In this document: positions 8,405 through 17,337 of the stretch, piece by piece
Layout: each line of letters begins with the position of its first letter
How positions within the stretch are numbered: the stretch's first letter is position 1
NCBI GenBank assembly: GCA_029233925.1
Contig: JARGOX010000028.1
Span: 20,617 to 84,616, forward strand
Length of the DNA stretch: 64,000 nt
Origin: Rhizobiaceae bacterium
Lineage (GTDB): Bacteria; Pseudomonadota; Alphaproteobacteria; Rhizobiales; Rhizobiaceae
Direction of reading: 5' to 3'
Made by a program: the position numbers and the translations under genes
The notes under the pieces: model-generated
What the model saw: the letters and a program-made list of their open reading frames with translations, nothing else
Database searches by the model: none
Told to the model about the DNA's origin: nothing

Positions 8405-9223
8405 ATGGATAATATTTTCATGAAATCAAGTCACTCATTTTCTGAAAATGCGCTCATTGCCACGACCGAGGATGATCGCGGATATCTCACCTTCAACCGG
8501 CCTGAGAGCAAAAACGCCATCAATTTCAGAATGTGGCAGGAAATTCCACTGGCGCTGGACTGGTTGTGCAGCCAGGGCGACATCCGCTGCATCATATTGC
8601 GCGGCGAAGGCGGGCGGGATTTTTCCGCCGGTGCTGATATCACCGAGTTTGAGCAAATGCGACAGGCCGCTCCAGATGGGCAGGCCTATGAGCGCTCCAA
8701 CACGTCCGCTTTCCGGGCTGTTCGCCTGTGCCAACTGCCCGTTCTGGCAATGATCAATGGAATCTGCTTCGGCGGAGCATTCGGGCTGGCAGCGGCGGCA
8801 GATTTGCGTATTGCAAGCAACGAAGCGCTTTTCGCCATACCGGCCGGACGGCTGGGACTTGCGTATCCGGTGGACGCCATGAGTGATATTGTCGAAGCGC
8901 TGGGGCCACAACGCGCAGGTTCCCTGCTGTATACGGGTGGAAGAATGACTGCACGCGACGCTCACGCTGCTGGTTTTATCCTCTCCACCTGCGGTCTGGC
9001 AGATCTCAATCTGACGATGACAGCGCTGGCCGATCAGATCTGCGCAAATGCGCCGATGTCGAACAGGGCATCAAAGGCGGCCATCCGCTCTGTCCTCACT
9101 GGAAGCAAGGAAGACCGGTTGCTGGCCGAGGATCTGGCGCAGTCCACTTTTGATAGTTCCGATTATGAAGAAGGTCGATTGGCGTTTCGGGAGAAGAGAA
9201 AGCCGACATTCAGCGGGCATTAG
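8405..9223 (+). CDS. Enoyl-CoA hydratase/isomerase (crotonase) family protein, atypical active site
   Basis: 272 residues with the crotonase fold: oxyanion-hole segments FSAGADITEFE and MINGICFGGAFGLAAAADLR are present. When aligned with mitochondrial enoyl-CoA hydratase, both catalytic glutamates are replaced: the CEL glutamate by glycine (FGL) and the QPE glutamate by alanine (IPAG). A simple hydratase reaction is therefore unlikely; CoA binding is still expected. Start could be ATG 8405 or 8420; neither has a strong ribosome binding site. The stop codon lies at the left edge of the MITE-like element that follows. Confidence 0.85.
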   Translation: MDNIFMKSSHSFSENALIATTEDDRGYLTFNRPESKNAINFRMWQEIPLALDWLCSQGDIRCIILRGEGGRDFSAGADITEFEQMRQAAPDGQAYERSNTSAFRAVRLCQLPVLAMINGICFGGAFGLAAAADLRIASNEALFAIPAGRLGLAYPVDAMSDIVEALGPQRAGSLLYTGGRMTARDAHAAGFILSTCGLADLNLTMTALADQICANAPMSNRASKAAIRSVLTGSKEDRLLAEDLAQSTFDSSDYEEGRLAFREKRKPTFSGH

Positions 9224-9224
9224 A

Positions 9225-9409
9225 GCATGTCTGGCTTTCATTGAACCACTCTGTTCGTGATCCAGTGAGTCGCTCCGCCAGGAAGGCGGTAAAGAGCCAT
9301 GCTTTCGCATCGGTCGAGACATCTGACGCAGCGGGCGACCACTGGCCGCGAAGCAACTTGATCCTGAAAAAAACAACTTGCAGAGTGAAACAATCAAAGC
9401 CAGACATGC
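9225..9409. repeat. MITE-like element with long imperfect terminal inverted repeats
   Basis: GCATGTCTGGCTTT at 9225-9238 is matched by its exact reverse complement AAAGCCAGACATGC at 9396-9409. Beyond this 14-bp core the match continues with interruptions (ATTG and CACTCTG are again paired). The 185-bp interior has no convincing ORF. This resembles short nonautonomous palindromic elements (RIME type) common in rhizobial genomes. No target-site duplication is obvious. Confidence 0.75.
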
Positions 9410-9517
9410 GCTACAGCATCAGGCATGCACCTCCGAAGATATCGGTCCAATCTCCTTCAACCATCGCCTGACCTTCACCCCGCAAGCGTTCCTTGCCGGG
9501 TGAAGGCCTGTTTTATG

Positions 9518-10021
9518 TCAGTAAGGCGAACGGCACTGCTTGCGAGGGCCGTGGTAGGGCTGGAATGTGTTATCCGATACCCGGTATGAACGATAATGAT
9601 CATGACACCATCTGACGTGGCTGCTGCCATGCTGCGTGTTCTGATTTGAAATGATGCCACCGATAATAGCACCGGTTATGAAAGCTGCGCCTGGAAACCA
9701 ATATCCATTATGCTGGCGGTATCCCCTGCGCGGCGTGTTGTAACCCCGATGACCATTGTAATAGGCGCGATTTCCGCGACGTTCAAATCTGTTGCTGTTG
9801 GCGCGACGTTCGGCGTCGTTGCGCGTGCCGCCACGCTTGACGCGGTTATTTCTTCTGTCGTTTTTATCATTGAGATTTCGGTATTGAACTGGCTCAAAAA
9901 GGGAAGATGGCGCCCTCTGGATTTCCAGAGACGTGGGGCCTGCGAACGAGGGAGCGCTCATAACGCCCACATTTGCAAAGGTCATTGCTGCGGCACATAA
10001 AACTGAAATAATTCTGGGCAT
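9518..10021 (-). CDS. BA14K family secreted protein
   Basis: 167 residues: a signal peptide ([20 protein letters not shown], cleavage likely near SFAGP), a basic arginine/asparagine-rich middle ([15 protein letters not shown]), one hydrophobic glycine-rich segment ([14 protein letters not shown]) and the BA14K C terminus [19 protein letters not shown] to KQCRSPY with its two cysteines. BA14K was described as an immunoreactive Brucella protein with lectin-like behaviour; the general role is uncertain. ATG 10021 is preceded by AGGAGATATCC, so the 25-residue upstream extension in the track is dropped. Confidence 0.88.
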   Translation of the reverse strand: MPRIISVLCAAAMTFANVGVMSAPSFAGPTSLEIQRAPSSLFEPVQYRNLNDKNDRRNNRVKRGGTRNDAERRANSNRFERRGNRAYYNGHRGYNTPRRGYRQHNGYWFPGAAFITGAIIGGIISNQNTQHGSSHVRWCHDHYRSYRVSDNTFQPYHGPRKQCRSPY

Positions 10022-10265
10022 GGATATCTCCTGCTTGGCTGAATAAGACCTGCGATGATCGCTTGAAGCTCCGGCAATCAGCGTTGCCGGCAACATCTCA
10101 ATCTGTTGAGGAACAACGCCTACTCAAACAGATGGTTCCATCGTCGCATGCCGGAAAGGCGAAATGCGCTGGCACTTGCCAACAGGACAAACGGCTTGAT
10201 TTACCATTAATGTGAGTAGGTTCGAAGCCAAGGAAACGCTGTATCAAAGAGCAGTTTCCAAGCTT

Positions 10266-10544
10266 TTAAAGAGATCGTCGCTCTTCAGATAAATCAACAT
10301 AAACTAAATAGTCAACAATAGATAGCTGAAACCGGTCGTTCCGGATACCAGCGACCTTATGCACCGCCCCCGAGACATCAGCCCGGACAGCGGGCGGCAC
10401 CAATTCCTGAAACTCCGGCTCCAGCGCCGATGTCACCAGTTCCGATTGCTGTGCGCGCGCCAGCAAGTTCGTTTTCGTCATCGCGCGGGCAGCGTCCCTA
10501 CGGTCGGTTAAATCAGCGGCAGCCCGGCCATTATCGTTGTGCAT
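10266..10544 (-). CDS. Small ORF of unknown function downstream of the alpha/beta hydrolase
   Basis: 92 codons, beginning 8 bases after the hydrolase stop codon. I recognise no family. Codon use looks coding-like for most of its length (many G/C third positions) but becomes T/A-rich over the last 20 codons (DYLVYVDLSEERRSL). It could be a real operon partner or a chance ORF. Confidence 0.35.
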   Translation of the reverse strand: MHNDNGRAAADLTDRRDAARAMTKTNLLARAQQSELVTSALEPEFQELVPPAVRADVSGAVHKVAGIRNDRFQLSIVDYLVYVDLSEERRSL

Positions 10545-10552
10545 CACGTGGC

Positions 10553-11338
10553 TCAAGTCCTTGCATGATCCTGATAGAATTGCAGCACTGCTGCCTTGTA
10601 TGTGCGGTCACCCACGGCAAGCATGTGGTCGCGGTTCAAAATATCAAATGCCTGTCCATTCGGCAGCATGTCAGCCAGTGCTCTTGCCGAACCGGCAATA
10701 TCGTCTTTCGTTCCGACGGCAACCATTGAAGGCATTGTCAGTTTTGCCAGGTCCTGCCGCGCAACCAGGGTACGCGAGAATTCTATGCAGGCCGCTAGCG
10801 CTCGCCGGTCGGAACCGGTCTGATCCGCAAAGGCCCGAAACGCGCGGCCCTTGGGGTCGGTGACATCATCAAGGGACGGCGCCAGCAAGGCATCGGCAAT
10901 CAGGTTCCAGTCACCCACACCATCCACCAGGCCGGACCCCAGCCCACCCAGCACGATTGATTGCACCAGTCCCGGCTCAGCCAGCGCAAGAAACGCACAC
11001 AGCCGCGCGCCCATGGAATATCCCATGATATGTGCCTGGCTGATGTCGAGATGCCTAAGGATCGCAAGCGAATCACCCGCCATCTGATCGGGCGTGTATA
11101 ATGTCGGATCATGCGGTTTTGCGCTTTCGCCATGACCACGGTTATCCAGCGCTACAACGCGGTAACCACCGTCGACAAGTGTTTTCACCCAGCCGGTAAA
11201 AACCCAATTGACGTGAGCCGTGGATGCAAACCCATGGACCAGAAGGATCGGTATGCCCGATCGCGGACCGACATCCAAATAGGCGATATGCACACCATCA
11301 TTGCTGACACTGGTCATCGGCAAACGACCTATATCCAT
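10553..11338 (-). CDS. Alpha/beta hydrolase
   Basis: 261 residues. Nucleophile elbow GYSMGARLC near residue 107, oxyanion region LLVHGFAST, DNRGHGESAKP typical of the family, and candidate acid and base residues in GTKDDIAG and NRDHMLAVGD. Small-molecule ester or lactone hydrolase by family; the substrate cannot be predicted. GGAGATC lies ahead of the ATG. It stands alone apart from the small ORF after it. Confidence 0.9.
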   Translation of the reverse strand: MDIGRLPMTSVSNDGVHIAYLDVGPRSGIPILLVHGFASTAHVNWVFTGWVKTLVDGGYRVVALDNRGHGESAKPHDPTLYTPDQMAGDSLAILRHLDISQAHIMGYSMGARLCAFLALAEPGLVQSIVLGGLGSGLVDGVGDWNLIADALLAPSLDDVTDPKGRAFRAFADQTGSDRRALAACIEFSRTLVARQDLAKLTMPSMVAVGTKDDIAGSARALADMLPNGQAFDILNRDHMLAVGDRTYKAAVLQFYQDHART

Positions 11339-11657
11339 GCCCGGATCTCCTCAAAACATAATAAATCAAACGATACAAACCGACGATCAGAGCCGGTTCG
11401 GCCTTTTACCCCTATGTGTAAAATGAACGCAGGCGATTTCCCTGTTACATCTCAGCTACATCATGCCTTTCAATAACCAGCAAGCAGCACGCGATAATTC
11501 AAACGCATCACAATATCAATCTCGCGGCAACGAACGAAGGAAAGTGTTAACGGGTTATCAGACCAGAAAATATTGCCCCTATGCTTCAAATGGGTACTAC
11601 ACAATTGACAACCATGCGTATATGTTTCGCAAAATTCTGCTAAAATGGAGTGCCAGG

Positions 11658-11903
11658 ATGGCCGGACATCCCATACCATATTTTCACAACGACGCCGGGC
11701 ATCCCATCATCGAGATTGGGGCCCGAAAGTTCATGTGCGTCGGTGCCCATCCACCCTTTGATCATCCCCATGAATTTCTGGATATGGGCAATGATACGGA
11801 AATCGTTTGTCCATACTGTTCGACACTTTATCGTTTTCGTCCTGCGCTGGTCGCTGATGAGACAATTCCTGCCGGCTGCGTCTATGGCGAAAAAGTCGAA
11901 TAG
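11658..11903 (+). CDS. Zinc-finger domain protein (zf-CHCC, respiratory complex I NDUFS6-like)
   Basis: 81 residues. The pattern KFMCVGAHPPFDHPHEFLDMG and VCPYCSTLYRF gives one cysteine, histidines and a CxxC that match the zf-CHCC family (bacterial relatives of the NDUFS6 accessory subunit of complex I). Family length is about 80 residues, so ATG 11658 (GGAG upstream) is used rather than the 146-residue track ORF, whose first 65 residues are not protein-like. Stand-alone gene. Confidence 0.9.
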   Translation: MAGHPIPYFHNDAGHPIIEIGARKFMCVGAHPPFDHPHEFLDMGNDTEIVCPYCSTLYRFRPALVADETIPAGCVYGEKVE

Positions 11904-12019
11904 ATCTGCTCAGATTGTACTGGTAACCGCATAAAACCGGCCGTCCTCACCTAACTGGACCAGCAAATATCCCACTGCTGTAACGTGCACACTCTATGTC
12001 ATGCAACGGGGTAGGCATC

Positions 12020-13189
12020 ATGCAACCAAAAATTGCTATTATAGGAGCCGGCATTGCAGGACTGAGCGCAGCCCTTGCCTGCGCCAAACTGGGATTCCAG
12101 ACCGATATCTATGAACAATCAGCTTCCCTGACTGAAGTTGGCGCAGGTCTGCAATTGTCTCCCAATGCGACACGCCTTCTCGATGAACTCGGCGTGCTGC
12201 AGCACCTTGGCAACCAATGGTACGAACCTGATGCACTTTCATTGGTATCTGGCAAAGATATGCAGACCCTGTGCAACATTCCCATAGGTCCGCAAGCCCG
12301 GGAACGCTGGGGAGCCCCCTATGTGGTGGTCCATCGCGCTGACTTGCTGGGCGCATTGACCGAGGCCGTCCGGAGGGAAGCCATATGCCGCCTGCATCTG
12401 GGAAAAATAATTGCCACAACAGCCCAAAACGAGCTGACGCAACAACTCACTGCAATTTCAGGCAACGCGCCCGATCTGATCGTCGCCGCAGACGGTGTCT
12501 GGTCCAGGACCAGACAGATGCAACAGAACGCATCTGCTGCGACTTTTTCCGGTTCCATCGCCTGGCGGGCACTGCTGCACCATAAGGACTTCCCTGCCCT
12601 CGAAGCGCCCGGGAATGTAACCTTGTTCCTTGGCCCGGACACACATCTTGTAACCTATCCATTGGGACAGCGCGGCATGATGAATGCTGTCGCTGTCACG
12701 CCCGGTGGAGCCGCGTCGCGCAATTGGGACAATAGCGGTGACAGCGACATTCTGGCCGGGCATTTCCGGCATTGGAACCCCCGGATCACGTCGGTTCTGG
12801 CAGCGACGTCGTGGCGTTGCTGGCCGCTGTTCGAAGTCAGGAAGAACGCATGGCAGCGGGCAAGCAAGACCCTACTGATTGGAGATGCCGCCCATGCCAT
12901 GACGCCACACGCGGCCCAGGGCGCAGCCATGGCGATAGAAGACGCCTGCACGCTTGCCGCATGCTTGAAACGATCCAACGGAGAGATCTCCCCTGCCATT
13001 GACGCTTTTGTCTCATTGCGGGAACCGCGAATCAACAAGATCCGCAAGCGTGGAGATTTCAACAAATTCGCCTATCAGACCAGGGGACCCATTCGCATGG
13101 CCCGCGATCTTGTTCTATCCCTGCGTTCGCCTGGGAGGCTCGCAGCGGATATGGACTGGATCTACAAATATCGTCTGGACAAACCATAG
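12020..13189 (+). CDS. FAD-dependent monooxygenase, salicylate-hydroxylase-like
   Basis: 389 residues of the class A flavoprotein hydroxylase family. The dinucleotide-binding GAGIAGLSAALACAK is at residues 10-24, the DG motif in LIVAADGVWSRTRQ is central, and the GD motif LIGDAAHAMTPHAAQGAAM is near residue 290. Such enzymes use NAD(P)H and oxygen to hydroxylate aromatics; related proteins include 3-hydroxybenzoate 6-hydroxylase and UbiH types. No ring-cleavage genes are nearby, so a catabolic role is not supported by context. ATG 12020 preferred over 11996. Confidence 0.9.
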   Translation: MQPKIAIIGAGIAGLSAALACAKLGFQTDIYEQSASLTEVGAGLQLSPNATRLLDELGVLQHLGNQWYEPDALSLVSGKDMQTLCNIPIGPQARERWGAPYVVVHRADLLGALTEAVRREAICRLHLGKIIATTAQNELTQQLTAISGNAPDLIVAADGVWSRTRQMQQNASAATFSGSIAWRALLHHKDFPALEAPGNVTLFLGPDTHLVTYPLGQRGMMNAVAVTPGGAASRNWDNSGDSDILAGHFRHWNPRITSVLAATSWRCWPLFEVRKNAWQRASKTLLIGDAAHAMTPHAAQGAAMAIEDACTLAACLKRSNGEISPAIDAFVSLREPRINKIRKRGDFNKFAYQTRGPIRMARDLVLSLRSPGRLAADMDWIYKYRLDKP

Positions 13190-13274
13190 GGCCGAATCCG
13201 GATATCCACTTCGTCACCGTAACAAATGCAAAAGCCGAGTGGCGTCATGTCTTATTGCCGAAACATGACAGCTA

Positions 13275-14063
13275 TCAGTGGAGGATCTGGCTGAGGAAAA
13301 GCCTGGTGCGTTCGTGTTGTGGATTGTCAAAGAAGGCAGCGGGTTCATTCTGCTCGACAATCTGGCCCTGGTCCATGAATATCACCCGGTTGGCAACCTG
13401 CCTGGCAAATCCCATTTCGTGGGTGACAACCAGCATCGTCATGCCTTCTTCGGCAAGACCAACCATCGTATCGAGCACCTCCTTGATCATTTCCGGATCA
13501 AGTGCCGATGTTGGTTCATCGAAAAGCATGATGCGCGGGTTCATGCACAAGGAACGTGCAATGGCCACGCGTTGCTGCTGGCCCCCTGACAGCTGACCGG
13601 GATATTTACCGGCCTGCTCGGGAATCTTCACACGCTCCAGAAAATGCATGGCGATTGCTTCGGCTTCCTTTCTGGGCATCTTCCGCACCCAGATCGGTGC
13701 CAGCGTGCAGTTTTCCAGAATGGTCAGATGGGGAAACAGGTTGAAATGCTGAAACACCATGCCGACCTCACGGCGCACTTCATCAATTTTCTTCAGATCA
13801 TTGGTCAATTCGATACCATCAACAATGATCTTGCCCGACTGGTGTTCTTCCAGTCGGTTGATGCAGCGGATAATGGTTGACTTGCCTGATCCCGACGGTC
13901 CGGCAATGACAATGCGTTCACCCTGCATCACCTTCAAATTGATGTCACGCAGGACATGGAAGTCGCCAAACCACTTGTTCATTCCGATAATTTCAACGGC
14001 AACGTCGGTCTCGGAAACGGTCAGCTTGGCGCGAAGGTCCATTTCTACAGCGTTTACAGACAT
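13275..14063 (-). CDS. aapP: Amino-acid ABC transporter ATP-binding protein (AapP-like), orphan
   Basis: 262 residues of the polar amino-acid (GlnQ/AapP) ATPase family. Walker [10 protein letters not shown], signature [14 protein letters not shown], Walker [13 protein letters not shown] and the H-loop VVTHEMG are intact. It drives general L-amino-acid uptake in rhizobia together with AapJ, AapQ and AapM. Here none of these partners is adjacent: the next gene is metC on the other strand, 300 bases away. As far as I recall, metC next to aapJQMP is the rhizobial order, so the three genes seem to have been lost between them. It may pair with a permease elsewhere. Confidence 0.93.
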   Translation of the reverse strand: MSVNAVEMDLRAKLTVSETDVAVEIIGMNKWFGDFHVLRDINLKVMQGERIVIAGPSGSGKSTIIRCINRLEEHQSGKIIVDGIELTNDLKKIDEVRREVGMVFQHFNLFPHLTILENCTLAPIWVRKMPRKEAEAIAMHFLERVKIPEQAGKYPGQLSGGQQQRVAIARSLCMNPRIMLFDEPTSALDPEMIKEVLDTMVGLAEEGMTMLVVTHEMGFARQVANRVIFMDQGQIVEQNEPAAFFDNPQHERTRLFLSQILH

Positions 14064-14363
14064 TCTATTCCCCTGAGTTCAATTCCGTTCATTGCGCGAT
14101 CGGCATTTGCGGAGGGTTCAACGGTTTGCCACGCCAAAACCAAGGCAGAAAACACAACACCAAAAATCAACAACACACCACGGGCCGTTCCATTGTGAAA
14201 ACCGCCACAGGTTGGCGGTTCGACCAACTGCGTTGCCAGCCATAAGAATTGGACATTGCATCTGAGGTCAAGTGTCTATGTAAAAAAGACCTGTTGAGAC
14301 CCTTTGTGCTGAGAGCCTAACGTTGTAAACCCGGCGGCATCAATCCGGTACAGGAACAGCGAC
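14064..14363. other. Divergent spacer between aapP and metC
   Basis: 300 bases. On the minus strand an in-frame stretch without ATG reads NGTARGVLLIFGVVFSALVL and on to the aapP start; it would encode one hydrophobic segment from a GTG or TTG start and ends at a TAA overlapping the first codons of aapP. It may be a remnant or chance. I looked for the SAM-II riboswitch often found before alphaproteobacterial met genes and did not see its consensus. Confidence 0.4.
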
Positions 14364-15557
14364 ATGACGAAAAAAACGGACAAATCAAATTGGGGCAGCA
14401 ACACCGTTCTGGCGCATGCCGGAAACAATCCACAGGACTATTTCGGTTTTGTAAACCCGCCTGTTGTTCACGCCTCGACCGTGCTGTTCCCGGATTCGGC
14501 GACAATGGCTGGCCGCAACCAGAAATACACCTATGCCATCCATGGAACACCAACCTCCGACGCCCTGTCTGAGGCGGTTGATGCGTTGGAAGGGTCAGCC
14601 GGGACCATTATCGTGCCATCCGGTCTGGCTGCCGTCACCATTCCCTTGCTGGCGTTCCTGAAGACCGGCGACCATATGCTGATGGTCGATTCCGTCTATC
14701 ATCCGACCCGTCGCTTCTGCGATACGATGCTGCGCGATATCGGCATTGAAGTGACCTATTATGACCCGTTGATGGGAGCGGATGTCAAATCGCTGATACA
14801 GACCAATACCCGTGTGGTGTTCACGGAATCACCCGGTTCGAATACATTTGAGATTCAGGATATTCCGGCTATTTCCAAAGTCGCACATGACCATGGCGCC
14901 GTGGTGATGATGGACAATACATGGGCCACACCGCTCTATTTCAAAGCGCTCGACTTCGGCGTTGACCTCAGCATTCACGCAGCCACGAAATATCCCGGCG
15001 GCCACTCCGACGTCATGTTGGGGCTGGTTTCCGCCAACGCGCAAAACCTGGCCCGCTTGAAGGAAACACAGATGCTTCTCGGCGTTTGCGGAAGTCCCGA
15101 TGACAGCTATCAGATTTTACGTGGATTGCGGACCATGGGCGTGCGACTGGAACAGCACGGCAAATCGGCTCTTGAGATTGCCCAGGCATTGAACGGCATG
15201 CCGGGCGTTGCCCGGGTCCTCCACCCGGCATTGCCGGATTTTCCAGGCCACGCGTTATGGAAGCGCGACTTCAAAGGCTCAAGTGGCCTGTTTTCCATTG
15301 TTCTGGACGGCGGGCCCGATCAGGCAAAATGGGTTGGAAAAGCCCATGCCTTCCTTGACGCACTTGAGATTTTTGGTCTGGGTTATTCCTGGGGTGGCTA
15401 TGAGAGCCTTGCAGTTCACGCCCATCTGGATGATCGCACAATTGCCAAGAAACCGTCCGAAGGGCCGGTCATGCGCTTGCAGATCGGGCTCGAAGATTCT
15501 GCAGACCTGCTGCAGGACCTTCGAGGCGCCATTACCGCCGCAAATGAAATCACCTGA
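14364..15557 (+). CDS. metC: Cystathionine beta-lyase
   Basis: 397 residues, PLP-dependent, Cys/Met metabolism family. The cofactor lysine lies in HAATKYPGGHSDVMLG near residue 213; the substrate-binding segment YAIHGTPTSDAL and PSGLAAVT are conserved. It splits cystathionine into homocysteine, pyruvate and ammonia. AGGAAC lies 8 bases before the ATG. Location beside aapP matches rhizobial synteny and supports MetC rather than a gamma-lyase, though family members can be hard to tell apart by sequence. Confidence 0.92.
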   Translation: MTKKTDKSNWGSNTVLAHAGNNPQDYFGFVNPPVVHASTVLFPDSATMAGRNQKYTYAIHGTPTSDALSEAVDALEGSAGTIIVPSGLAAVTIPLLAFLKTGDHMLMVDSVYHPTRRFCDTMLRDIGIEVTYYDPLMGADVKSLIQTNTRVVFTESPGSNTFEIQDIPAISKVAHDHGAVVMMDNTWATPLYFKALDFGVDLSIHAATKYPGGHSDVMLGLVSANAQNLARLKETQMLLGVCGSPDDSYQILRGLRTMGVRLEQHGKSALEIAQALNGMPGVARVLHPALPDFPGHALWKRDFKGSSGLFSIVLDGGPDQAKWVGKAHAFLDALEIFGLGYSWGGYESLAVHAHLDDRTIAKKPSEGPVMRLQIGLEDSADLLQDLRGAITAANEIT

Positions 15558-15681
15558 ATTGATTGATTCAAATCGACAAGGATCAGGCACAACATACTGA
15601 TTGTGCGCCTGTATTGATCAGTCGGGACGGTCAGATCTTTTTTGCCGAGATGAGCACATGGGTACCATAGCCCTCTGACAC

Positions 15682-17337
15682 TCAGTTTTTCAGGATACCA
15701 CCGGCATCCAGAACGGCCTGCTGTGTATCAACATCCAGCAAAGCTGCATCGCCGATATCCACATCAATGATCGGCAATCCGGCGCTGGCGATGACCTGCC
15801 GTGCGCCGACATCGCCTTCCAGACGTGACAATGCCTCGAAAGTCTCCCGCGGCAGAATAACCGGATTTCCGCGCAGCTCGCCGCTTGCAGCCCGAACTAT
15901 CACTTTTGCACCCGCCTGATTGAATGTCTCCAGCATGGTGCGAAGATGCGCTGCTGAAATACCTGGCATATCGGCAAGCATGACCAGAACGCCGGCCACA
16001 TCTGGGTCCATCACCGACACACCACAGCGCAGCGAGGAGGCCATCCCTTCATCAAAATCGGGATTGTGCACAATGGCAACATCCAGCCCCTCAAGCGCCG
16101 CTTTCATGTCATGGCTTCGATAGCCGGTAATGACGTGGACATTGCCAGCAGATTGCGCCGTTTCGACCGCTTTGCGAATCAGCGGGACGCCATCAAATTC
16201 GGCGAGCAACTTATGCGGCGCCGGCAATTGTCCTTCCCGGTTCAAGGCCCCTGCAGTTTCCCCTGCACCCATCCGGCTGGCACGCCCCGCAGCAAGGACA
16301 ACAATATCCACCGGCCGTTTGCCCGTGGAAACCTGTTCACTGGCCAGTCGCGGTTGCGGACGCCCGGGTATTTCCTTGAGCAGACCGCCAACGCCCATTT
16401 GCATGATCATTTCAGGCGATGGTGTTTGACCAGCCAGAATGCGCGCCAGAACCCAGTCGAATCCGTTTTCCCTGGGGCTTCTTGCGCAACCGGGGGCACC
16501 AATGACCGGCACCTTGCCGACATGTCCCAGCACCAGAAGATTGCCGGGATCCACCGGCATGCCAACCTGATCGACATGCCCGCCGGCATGGAGAATACCG
16601 GCAGGCAAAACATCGAGTGGGTCGACAATCGCCGACGCACCAAACGCCACAACAAGATCGCACCTATCAACCAGAGAAAGGATCGCCTCACCCACTGCGA
16701 CCGCATCATGGGGAATCCGCAATTCACGCAATATGTGACTGCCTGAAGCATTCAGCCGTTCCTGCAAAAGCCGGGCAGTCTTGTCCATGACAGATGGTTT
16801 GAGTGAGGGCAATTGTGTCGCGACCAACCCCACCACACGGCTTTCAAAGGGTCGCAACACGAGAATATCCGGTGCGCTGATTGCCTGCATTGCGCGGTTC
16901 AAGTGATCGCCGGAAACGGCCAATGGGATGATCTTGACCGTCGCCACCATGTCGCCTGCAGCAACCTGCGTATGATCCGCCAATGTCGCCAGCGTGATGG
17001 ATGGATGCACAAGATTGAGCCGATCAACAAGTGCCTTGTCGGCAAGGAACAGCCCATTTTGCGTGGCATAGAGATTAACGCGACCGGTTGCCGCCTTGCC
17101 CGCTCTTAATCCGTCGGCGACCAGCACATCTGCAAGCCGTTCAGCAGCATCATCCTCACCAACATCATTCGCCTCCAAACACGCTACAATCACCTGCTCA
17201 ACCTGCGCATATTCCAGAGTTGCCAGATCATCGGCGCTGAGTACCCGGCCCTTTTTCAACCGCACCGTTCCGGCAACGAGTGAATGTGCCAGCACTGCAC
17301 CCAATGCATCATCGCGTTTGACAGGCCCAAATCTCAT
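15682..17337 (-). CDS. Molybdopterin-binding/MocA-like nucleotidyltransferase fusion protein
   Basis: 551 residues in two parts. The first about 340 are a MoeA/MoaB-like molybdopterin-binding region (LPAGILHAGGHVDQVGMPVDPGNLL). The last about 200 are an NTP transferase domain (VVLAAGRASRMGAG, HKLLAEFDGVPLI, LADMPGISAAHL) like MocA, which attaches CMP to molybdenum cofactor. Together it likely makes the MCD cofactor for xanthine-dehydrogenase family enzymes. Start codon overlaps the stop of the XdhC C-domain gene by 4 bases (ATGA), so the two are coupled. Confidence 0.9.
   Translation of the reverse strand: MRFGPVKRDDALGAVLAHSLVAGTVRLKKGRVLSADDLATLEYAQVEQVIVACLEANDVGEDDAAERLADVLVADGLRAGKAATGRVNLYATQNGLFLADKALVDRLNLVHPSITLATLADHTQVAAGDMVATVKIIPLAVSGDHLNRAMQAISAPDILVLRPFESRVVGLVATQLPSLKPSVMDKTARLLQERLNASGSHILRELRIPHDAVAVGEAILSLVDRCDLVVAFGASAIVDPLDVLPAGILHAGGHVDQVGMPVDPGNLLVLGHVGKVPVIGAPGCARSPRENGFDWVLARILAGQTPSPEMIMQMGVGGLLKEIPGRPQPRLASEQVSTGKRPVDIVVLAAGRASRMGAGETAGALNREGQLPAPHKLLAEFDGVPLIRKAVETAQSAGNVHVITGYRSHDMKAALEGLDVAIVHNPDFDEGMASSLRCGVSVMDPDVAGVLVMLADMPGISAAHLRTMLETFNQAGAKVIVRAASGELRGNPVILPRETFEALSRLEGDVGARQVIASAGLPIIDVDIGDAALLDVDTQQAVLDAGGILKN

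Noticed and set aside
14200-14363. SAM-II riboswitch before metC
   Set aside because: The spacing would be right for an alphaproteobacterial met gene, but I could not find the conserved SAM-II core bases.
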